Positions 53,237 to 63,315 of a DNA stretch of 64,000 nt are shown here, piece after piece. Both the position numbers and the translations under genes were made by a program. Each line of letters begins with the position of its first letter. Within the stretch, counting starts at the first letter, position 1. The notes under the pieces are model-generated. The model was not told the DNA's origin and did no database searches. It saw nothing but the letters and a program-made list of their open reading frames with translations. The stretch comes from Calliopsis andreniformis (Eukaryota; Arthropoda; Insecta; Hymenoptera; Andrenidae), in the NCBI RefSeq assembly GCF_051401765.1, contig NW_027480544.1, positions 1-64,000 of the forward strand. Reading direction: 5' to 3'.

Positions 53237-55350
53237 GAGGAACGAGGATTGACGATTGAGGATGATGTCTGAGGTTTGAGGACTGAGGTTTGAGGACTGA
53301 GGACTGAGGATTGAGGATTGAGAATTGAGGATTGAGGATTGAGGGTTGAAGATTGAGGATTGGGTATTGAGGTCTGAAGAATGAGGATTGAGGAACGAGG
53401 ATTGAGGATTGAGGATTGTGCATTGAAGATTGAGTATTGACGATTGAAGATTGAGTATTGAGGATTGAGGGTTGAGGATTGAGCATTGAGGATTGAGGAT
53501 TGAGTATTGAAGGTTGAGTATTCATTACTGAGGATTGAGGATTGAGGATTGAGGGTTGAGGATTGAGGATCGAAGATTGAGTATTGAGGATTGAAGATTG
53601 AGGTTTGAGGATTGAGGATTGAGGATGGAGGATGAGGGCTCTGGGTTGAGGATTGAGGTTTAAGTATTGAATACTGAGAATTCAGGATATTCTATTGAGT
53701 ATTGAGAATTGAGGATTGATGGTTGAGTATTGAGGATTGAGGATTGAGGATTGAGGATTGAGTATTGCAGATTGAGGATTGATGATTGCGGATTGGGTAT
53801 TGAGGTTTGAGGACTGAGGATTGAGGTTTGAGGATTGAGGATTGAGGACTGATGACTGAGGATTGAGGATTGAGGATTGAGCATTAAGGATTGAAGACCC
53901 AGGACTGTGGATTGAGGATTGAAGATTGAGGACTAAGGATTGAGGATTGGGGATTGAGGATCTAGGATTGGAGGTTGACTATTGAGGATTGAAGATTGAG
54001 GATTGAGGATTGAGGATTGAGGATGGAGGATGAGGGCTGAGGGCTGAGGATTGAGGTTTAAGTATTGAATCCAGAGAATTCAGTATATTCTATTGAGTAT
54101 TGAGAATTGAGGATTGATGGTTGAGTATTGAGGATTGAGGATTGAGGATTGAGGATTGACGATTGAGGATTGGGGATTGAGGCTTGAGGATTGACGATGA
54201 GGGCTGAGGGTTGGGGATTGAGGTTTGAGGTCTGAGGACTGAGGATTGAGGATTGAGAATTGAGGATTGAGGATTGAGGATTGAAGATTGAGGATGGAGG
54301 ATAAGGGCTGAGGGTTGAGGATTGAGGTTTAAGTATTGAATACTGAGAACTCAGGATATTCTATTGAGTATTGAGAATTGAGGATTGATGGCTGAGTATT
54401 GAGGATTGAGGATTGAGGATTGAGGATTGAGGATTGAGGATTGAAGATTGAGTATTGAGGATTGAGGATTGAGGAATGAGGATTGAGTATTTAAGATTGA
54501 GGATTGATGATTGAGTATTACGGACTGAGGATTGAGGATTGAGGATTGAGGATTGAAGACTGAGTATTGAGGATTGATTATTGAGGATCGAAGATTGAGG
54601 ATTGAGGATTGAGGATTAAGAATTGAGAATTGAGGATGAGGACTGAGGGTTGAGGATTGAGGATTGAGCAATGAGGATTGAGGATTGAGGATTGAGGATT
54701 GAGTATTGCAGATTGAGGGTTGATGATTGAGGATTGGGTATTGAGGTTTGAGTACTGAGGATTGAGGTTTGAGGATTGAGGATTGAGGACTGATGACTGA
54801 GGATTGAGGATTGAGGATTGAGCATTAAGGATTGAAGATCCAGGACTGTGGATTGAGGATTGAAGATTGAGGACTAAGGATTGAGGATTGGGGATTGAGG
54901 ATCTAGGATTGGAGGTTGACTATTGAGGATTGAAGATTGAGGATTGAGGATTGAGGATTGAGAATGGAGGATGAGGGCTGAGGGCTGAGGATTGAGGTTT
55001 GAGTATTGAATCCAGAGAATTCAGTATATTCTGTTGAGTATTGAGAATTGAGGATTGATGGTTGAGTATTGAGGATTGAGGATTGAGGATTGAGGATTGA
55101 CGATTGAGGATTGGGGATTGAGGTTTGAGGATTGACGATTAGGGCTGAGGGTTGGGGATTGAGGTTTGAGGTCTGAGGACTGAGGATTGAGGATTGAGAA
55201 TTGAGGATTGAGGATTGAGGATTGAAGATTGAGGATGGAGGATAAGGGCTGGGGGTTGAGGATTGAGGTTTAAGTATTGAATACTGAGAACTCAGGATAT
55301 TCTATTGAGTATTGAGAATTGAGGATTAATGGCTGAGTATTGAGGATTGA
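53237..55350 (+). repeat. 2,141-bp higher-order unit, copy 3
   Basis: Third unit, landmarks at 53,678, 54,076, 54,347, 55,017 and 55,288. It carries a few private changes: GGTTTAAG instead of GGTTTGAG near 54,055, GAGTATTACGG instead of GAGGATTACGG near 54,512, TTCTGTTGAG after 55,017, and loss of the extra G near 55,210, which makes the last interval one base shorter. These private changes allow other partial copies to be traced to this unit. Confidence 0.92.
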
Positions 55351-56194
55351 GGATTGAGTATTGAGGGTTGAAGGTTGAGGTTTGAGGATTGAGAATTGAG
55401 AATTGAGGATGAGGACTGAGGGTTGAGGATTGAGGTTTGAGGAACGAGGATTGAGGATTGAGAATTGAGGACTGAGGATTGACGATTGAGTATTGAAGAT
55501 TGAGGATTGATGTCTGAGGATTGAGGATTGAGGATTGAGGATTGAGGATTGAGGATTGAAGGTTGAGTATTGAGGATTGAGGATTGAGGAATGAGGATTG
55601 AGTATTTAAGATTGAGGATTGATGATTGAGGATTACGGACTGAGGATTGAGGATTGAGGATTGAGGATTGAAGACTGAGTATTGAGGATTGTTTATTGAG
55701 GATTGAAGATTGAGGATTGAGGATTGAGGATTAAGAATTGAGAATTGAGGATGAGGACTGAGGGTTGAGGATTGAGGTTTGAGGAATGAGGATTGAGGAT
55801 TGAGGATTGAGGATTGATGATTGAGGATTGAGTATTGAAGATTGAGGATTGATGACTGAGGATTGAGGATTGAGGATTGATGATTGAGGATTGAGGATTG
55901 AAGATTGAGTATGGAGGATTGAAGATTGAGGATTGAGGATTGAGGATTGAGTATTGAAGATTGAGGATTGATGATTGAGGATTGCGGACTGAGGATTGAG
56001 GATTGAGGATTGAGGATTGAAGACTGAGTAGTGACGCTTGATTATTGAGGATTGAAGATTGAGGATTGAGGATTGAGGATTAAGAATTGAGAATTGAGAA
56101 TGAGGATTGAGGGTTGAGGATTGAGGTTTGAGGACTGAGGTTTGAGGACTGAGGACTGAGGATTGAGGATTGAGAATTGAGGATTGAGGATTGA
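55351..56194 (+). repeat. Bridge between the 2,141-bp units and block copy 2
   Basis: Heptamer mosaic. Around 55,590-55,700 it resembles 54,472-54,590 (offset 1,115 bp; shared word AGTATTTAAG). The last 100-200 bp is low-information consensus, in which the junction to the copied block is hidden. No gene and no EcoRI landmark are present. Confidence 0.75.
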
Positions 56195-59100
56195 GGATTG
56201 AGGATTGATGATTGAGGATTGAGGATTGAAGATTGAGTATGGAGGATTGAAGATTGAGGATTGAGGATTGAGGATTGAAGATTGAGGACTGAGTGTTGAG
56301 GGTTGAGTGATGAGAATTGATGTCTGTGGATTGAGACTTGAAGATTGAAGATTGGGGATTCAGTATTGAAAACTGTGAATTGAGGATATTCTATTGAGGA
56401 TTGAGGATTGACAATTGATTGTTGCGGACTGAGGGATGAAGGTTGAGCTTTCAGGATTGAGGATTCGGAATTGAGGTTTGAGGACTGAGGATTGAGTGTT
56501 GAGGATTGAGGATTGAGGATTGAGGATTGACGCTTGGGGATAGAGGATTGAGGATGGAGGATTGAAGAGAGAGGACCGAGTGTTGAGGATTGAGTGTTGA
56601 GAATTGATGTTTGAGGATCGAGATTTGATTATTGAATATTGTGGATTGAGTATTGAATCATGAGAATTCAGGATATTCTATTGAGTATTGAGAATTGAGG
56701 ATTGATGGTTGAGTATTGAGAATTGATGGTTGATGGTTGTGTGTTGAATATTGAGGATTGAGTATTGAGGATTGAAGATTGAGTATTGAGGATTGAAGGT
56801 TGATGATTGAGGATTGAGGATTGATGATTCAGGATTGAGGATTGAGGATTGAGTGTTGAGGATTGATGATTGAAGACTGTGTATTGAGGATTGAACATTG
56901 AGGATTTAGGATTCAGGATTGAGGATTGAGGATGAGGGCTGCGGGTTGAGGATTGAGGATTGAGGATTGAGGATTGTAGATTGAGTATTGAGGATTGAGG
57001 ATTGAGAATTGAGGATTGAGTATTGAAGATTGAGGATTGATGATTGTGGATTGAGGACTGAGGATTGAGGATTGAGGGTTGAGGATTGAAGACTGAGTAT
57101 TGAGGATTGAAGATTGAGGATTGAGGATTCAGAATTGAGGATTGAGGATGAGGGCTGATGGTTGAGGATTGAGGATTGAGTATTGAAGATTGAGGATTGA
57201 TGACTGAGGATTGAGGATTGAGGATTGATGATTGAGGGTTGAGGATTGAAGATTGAGTATGGAGGATTGAAGATTGAGGATTGAGGATTGAGGAACGAGG
57301 ATTGACGATAGAGGATGATGGCTGAGGTTTGTGGACTGAGGTTTGAGGACTGAGGACTGAGGATTGAGGATTGAGAATTGATGATTGAGGATTGAGGATT
57401 GAAAATTGAGGATTGGGGACTGAGTGTTGAGGGTTCAGTGATGAGGATTGATGTTTGTGGATAGAGATTTGAAGATTGCAGTTTGAGTATTGAGTATTGA
57501 AAACTGTGAAACGGTGATATTGTATTGAGGATTGAGAATTGACAACTGACTGTTGAGGACTGAGGTCTGAAGATTGAGGATTCAGGATTGAAGATTCAGG
57601 ATTGAGGTTTGAGGACTGAGGACTGAGGATTGAGGATTGACGATTGAGGATTGAAGATTGAGGATTGAAGATTGAGTATTGATGAGTCACTATTGAGGAT
57701 TGAGGATTGATAGTTGAGGATTGAGGACGAGGACTGACGGTTGAGGATTGAGGTACGAGGATTGAGGATTGAGGATTCAGAACTGAGGATTGAGGATTGA
57801 GGTTTGAGCATTGAGGATTGAAGATTGAGGACTGGGGATTGAGGATTGAAGATTGATTATTGAGGATTGAAGATTGAGGATTGAGGATTGAGGATTGAGA
57901 ATTGGGAATTGAGGATGAGGACTGAGGGTTGAGGATTGAGGTTTGAGGAATGAGGATTGAGAATTGAGGATTGAGGATTGAGGATTGAGTATTGTGTATT
58001 GAGTATTGAAGATGGAGTATTCATGACTGACGATTGAGGTTTGAGGTTTGAGGACTGAGGATTGACGATCGTAGGTTGAGTATTGAGGATTGAAGATTGA
58101 GGATTGAGGATTGAGGATTGATGATGGAGGATGAGGACTGAGGGTTGAGGATTGGGGTTTGAGGAATGAGGATTGAGGGTTGAGGATTGAGGACTGAGGA
58201 TTGAGTATTGAGGATTGAAGATTGAGGACTGAGTGTTGAGGGCTGAGTGATGAGAATTGATGTTTGTGGATGGAGACATGAAGATTGAAGATTGAGGATT
58301 GAGTATTGAAAACTGAGAATACAGGATATTCTATTGAGTATTGAGAATTGAGTATTGATGGTTGAGTAATGAGGATTGATGGTTGAGGGTTGTGTGTTGA
58401 ATATTGAGGATTGAGGATTTTAGGATTGAGGATTGAGAATTGAGTATTGAAGATTGAGTATTGATGATTGAAGATTGAGGATTGAGGATTGAGGGTTGAG
58501 GATTGAGGACGAGGACTGACGGTTGAGGATTGAGGTTTGAGGATTGAGGATTGAGGACTGATGACTGAGGGTTGAGGATTGAGGATTGAGCATTGAGGAT
58601 TGAAGATCGAGGACTGTGGATTGAGGATTGAAGATTGAGGACTAAGGATTGAGGATTTGGGATTGAGGATCTAGGATTGGAGGTTGATTATTGAGGATTG
58701 AAGATTGAGGATTGAGGATTGAGGATTGAGGATGGAGGATGAGGGCTGAGGGCTGAGGATTGAGGTTTGAGTATTGAATCCTGAGAATTCGGTATATTCT
58801 ATTGAGTATTGAGAACTGTGGATTGATGGTTGAGTATTGAGAATTGAGGATTGAGGATTGAGGATTGAGTATTGAAGATTCAGGGTTGATGATTGAGGAT
58901 TGAGGATTGAGGATTGAGGATTGAGGATTGAGTACTGAAGATTGTGGATTGATGATTGACGATTAAGGACTGAGGATTGAGGATTGATTATTGAGCTTTG
59001 GGCATTGAAGATTGTGGACTGGGGATAGAGGATTGAATATTGAGGATTAAGGATAGAGTATTGGGGATTGAGGATCTAGGATAGGAGATTGATTATTGAG

Positions 59101-62100
59101 GATTGAAGATTGAGGATTGAGGATTGAGGATTAAGAATTGAGAATTGAGGATGAGGACTGAGGGTTGAGGATTGAGGTTTGAGGAATGAGAATTGAGGAT
59201 TGAGGATTGAGGATTGAAGATTGAGTATTCAGGATTGAAGATTGAGGATTGTGGATTAAGGATTGAGGATTGGGGATTGAGGATTTAGGATTGGAGATTG
59301 ACTATTGAGGATTGAGGATTGAGGATTGAGGATAGAGGAACGAGGATTGAGGATTGAGGATGATGGCTGAGGGTTGGGGATTGAGGTTTGAGGACTGTGG
59401 ACTGAGCATTGAGGTTTGAGAATTGAGGATTGAGGATTGAGGGTTGAAGATTGAGGATTGGGTATTGAGGACTGAAGAATGAGGATTGAGGATTGAGGAT
59501 TGAGGACTGAGTATTGCAGATTGAGTAATGAGTATTGAAGACTGACGATTGAGGATTGAGGGTTGAGGATTGGGGATTGAGGATTGAGGATTGAAGATTG
59601 AGTATTGAGGATTGAAAATTGAGGATTGAGGATTGAGGATTGAAAATTGAGGATCGGGGACTGAGTGTTGAGTGTTCAGTGATGAGAATTGATGTTTGTG
59701 GATAGAGACTTGAAGATTGCAGGTTGAGTATTGAGTATTGAAAACTGTGAAACGTTGATATTGTATTGAGGATTGAGAATTGACAACTGACTGTTGAGGA
59801 CTGAGGTCTGAAGGTTGAGGATTCAGGATTGAAGATTCAGGATTGAGGTTTGAGGACTGAGGTCTGAGGATTGAGGATTGAGGACTGAGGATTGATGATT
59901 GAAGATTGAGGATTGAGGATTGAGGGTTGAGGATTGCGGTCGAGGACTGACGGTTGAGGATTGAGGTTTGAGGATTGTGGATTGAGGACTGATGACTGAG
60001 GATTGAGGATTGAGGATTGAGCATTGAGGATTGAAGATCGAGGACTGTGGATTGAGGATTGAAGATTGAGGACTTAGGATTGAGGATTGGGGATTGAGGA
60101 TCTAGGATTGGAGGTTGATTATTAAGGATTGAGGATTGAGGATTGAGGATTGAGGATTGAGGATGGAGGATGAGGGCTGAGGGCTGAGGATTGAGGTTTG
60201 AGTATTGAATCCTGAGAATTCAGTATATTCTTTTGAGTATTGAGAATTGAGGATTGATGGTTGAGTATTGAGGATTGAGGATTGAGGATTGAGGATTGAG
60301 TATTGAAGATTCAGGATTGATGATTGAGGATTGAGGATTGAGGATTGAGTATTGAGGATTGAGTATTGAGCTTTGAGCATTGAAGATTGTGGACTGGGGA
60401 TAGGGGATTGAATATTGAGGATTAAGGATAGAGTATTGGGAATTGAGGATCTAGGTTAGGAGATTGATTATTGAGGATTGAAGATTGAGCATTGAGGATT
60501 GAGGACTAAGAATTGAGAGTTGAGGATCAGGACTGAGGGTTGAGGATTGAGGTTTGAGGAATGAGAATTGTGGATTGAGGATTGAGGATTGAAGATTGAG
60601 TATTCAGGATTGAAGATTGAGGATTGTGGATTAAGGATTGAGGATTGGGGATTGAGGATCTAGGATTGGAGATTGACTATTGAGGATTGAGTATTGAGGA
60701 TTGAGGATAGAGGAACGAGGATTGAGGATTGAGGATGATGCCTGAGGGTTGGGGATTGAGGTTTGAGGTCTGTGGACTGAGGATTGAGGTATGAGAATTG
60801 AGGATTGAGGATTGAGGGTTGAAGATTGAGGATTGTGTATTGAGGACTGAAGAATGAGGGTTGAGGGTTGAGGATTGAGGACTGAGGATTGCAGATTGAG
60901 TATTGAGTATTGAAGACTGACGATTGAGGATTGAGGATTGAGGATTGGGGATTGAGGATTGAGGATTGAAGATTGAGTATTGAGGATTGAAAATTGAGGA
61001 TTGAGGATTGAGGATTGAAAATTGAGGGTTGGGGACTGAGTGTTGAGGGTTCAGTGATGAGAATTGATGTTTGTGGATAGAGATTTGAAGATTGCAGGTT
61101 GAGTATTGAGTACTGAAAACTGTGAAACGATGATACTGTATTGAGGATTGAGAATTGACAACTGACTGTTGAGGACTGAGGTCTGAAGATTGAGGATTCA
61201 GGATTGAAGATTCAGGATTGAGGTTTGAGGTCTGAGGACTGAGGACTGAGGATTGAGGATTGAGGATTGAGGATTGAAGATTGAAGATTGAAGATTGAGT
61301 ATTGATGATTGAATATTGAGGATTGAGGATTGACAGTTGAGGATTGAGGACGAGGACTGACGGTTGAGGGTTGAGGTACGAGGATTGAGGATTGAGGATT
61401 CAGGACTGAGGATTGAGGATTGAGGATTGAGCATTGAGGATTGAAGATTGAGGACTGGGGATTGAGGATTGAAGATTGATTATTGAGGATTGAACATTGA
61501 GGATTGAGGATTGAGGATTGAGAATTGGGAATTGAGGATGAGGACTGATGGTTGACGATTGAGGTTTGAGGAATGAGGATTGAGAATTGAGGATTGAGGA
61601 TTGAGGATTGAGGATTGTGTATTGAGTATTGAAGATGGAGTATTCATGACTGAGGATTGAGGTTTGAGGATTGAGGACTGAGGATTGAGGATCGAAGGTT
61701 GAGTATTGAGGATTGAAGATTGAGGATTGAGGATTGAGGTTTGAGGGTTGAGCATTGAGGATTGAAGATCGAGGACTGTGGATTGAGGACTGAAGATTGA
61801 GGACTAAGGATTGAGGATTGGGGATTGAGGATCTAGGACTGGAGGTTGATTATTGAGGATTGAAGATTGAGGATTGAGGATTGAGGATTGAGGATGGAGG
61901 ATGAGGGCTGAGGGCTGAGGATTGAGGTTTGAGTATTGAATCCTGAGAATTCAGTGTATTCTATTGAGTATTGAGAATTGAGGATTGATGGTTGAGTATT
62001 GAGGATTGAGGATTGAGGATTGAGGATTGAGTTTTGAAGATTCAGGATTGATGATTGAGGATTGAGTATTGAGGATTGATGACTGAGGATTGAGTATTGA

Positions 62101-63315
62101 GGATTGATGATTGAGGATTGAGGATTGAAGATTGATTATGGAGGATTGAAGATTGAGGATTGAGGGTTGAGGATAGAAGATTGAGGACTGAGTGTTGAGG
62201 GTTGAGTGATGAGAATTGATGTCTCTGGATTGAGATTTGAAGATTGAAGATCGGGGATTCAGTATTGAAAGCTGTGAATTGAGGATATTCTATTGAGGAT
62301 TGAGGACTGAGGATTGAGGATTGATTATTGAAGATTGAGGATTGATGATTGAGGATTCCGGACTGAGGATTGAGGACTGAGGATTGAGGATTGAAGACTG
62401 AGTATTGAGGATTGGTTATTGAGGATTGAAGATTGAGAATTGAGGATTGAGGATTAAGAATTGAGAATTGAGAATGTGGATTGAGGGTTGAGGATTGAGG
62501 TTTGAGGAATGAGGATTGAGGATTGAGGATTGAGGATTGATGATTGAGGATTGGGTACTGAAGATTGAGGATTGATGACTGAGGATTGAGGATTGAGGAT
62601 TGATGATTGAGGATTGAGGATTGAAGATTGAGTATGGAGGATTGAAGATTGAGGATTGAGGATTGAGGAACGAGGATTGACGATTGAGGATGATGGCTGA
62701 GGTTTGAGGACTGAGGTTTGAGGACTGAGGACTGAGGATTGAGGATTGAGAATTGATGATTGAGGATTGAGGATTGAGGATTGGGGATTGATGATCTAGG
62801 ATTGGAGATTGACCTTTGAGGATTGAGGATTGAGGATTGAGGATTGAGGAACGAGGATTGACGATTGAGGATGATGTCTGAGGTTTGAGGACTGAGGTTT
62901 GAGGACTGAGGACTGAGGATTGAGGATTGAGAATTGAGGATTGAGGATTGAGGGTTGAGCATTGAGGATTGAGGATTGAGTATTGAAGGTTGAGTATTCA
63001 TTACTGAGGATTGAGGATTGAGGATTGAGTGTTGAGGATTGAGGATCGAAGATTGAGTATTGAGGATTGAAGATTGAGGTTTGAGGATTGAGGATTGAGG
63101 ATGGAGGACGAGGGCTCTGGGTTGAGGATTGAGGTTTAAGTATTGAATACTGAGAATTCAGGATATTCTATTGAGTATTGAGAATTGAGGATTGATGGTT
63201 GAGTATTGAGGATTGAGGATTGAGGATTGAGGATTGAGTATTGCAGATTGAGGATTGATGATTGAGGATTGGGTATTGAGGTTTGAGGACTGAGGATTGA
63301 GGGTTGGGGATTGAG
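56195..63315 (+). repeat. Right-hand large block, copy 2
   Basis: Copy of 38,553-46,487 with three length steps: single instead of double 704-bp unit, 56 bp missing before GCTTTGAGCATTG near 60,371, and 49 bp missing near 62,780 before GATGATCTAGG. EcoRI landmarks are at 56,664, 58,785, 60,216, 61,947 and 63,154, each matching a site in copy 1. At the right end the words GAGGACGAGGGCTCT (near 63,104) and GGGTTGGGG (near 63,300) still match copy 1. Confidence 0.9.

Larger units (their letters stand above)
3710..61215 (+). repeat. Type II landmark family (ATTGACAACTGATTG element)
   Basis: A recurrent element of about 200 bp. In order: GAGTGTTGAGGGTTGAGTGA, GAGAATTGATGTTTGTGG, a GAAGATTGCAG word, GTATTGAAAACTGTGAATTG, AGGATATTCTATTGAGG, ATTGACAACTGATTGTTGAGG, then GGGCTGAAG and one to three ATTCAGG words. 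Copies lie near 3.8, 4.5, 6.1, 6.7, 12.2, 15.6, 16.2, 18.8, 19.8, 21.6, 21.9, 24.0, 24.6, 26.5, 27.7, 29.5, 29.8, 31.9, 32.5, 34.4, 36.3, 38.25, 38.8, 39.9, 42.1, 44.3, 56.4, 57.5, 59.8 and 61.2 kb. It shares AGGATATTCTATTGAG with type I, and in the equivalent place it has GAATTG instead of GAATTC, so the two families probably share an ancestor. Confidence 0.85.
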
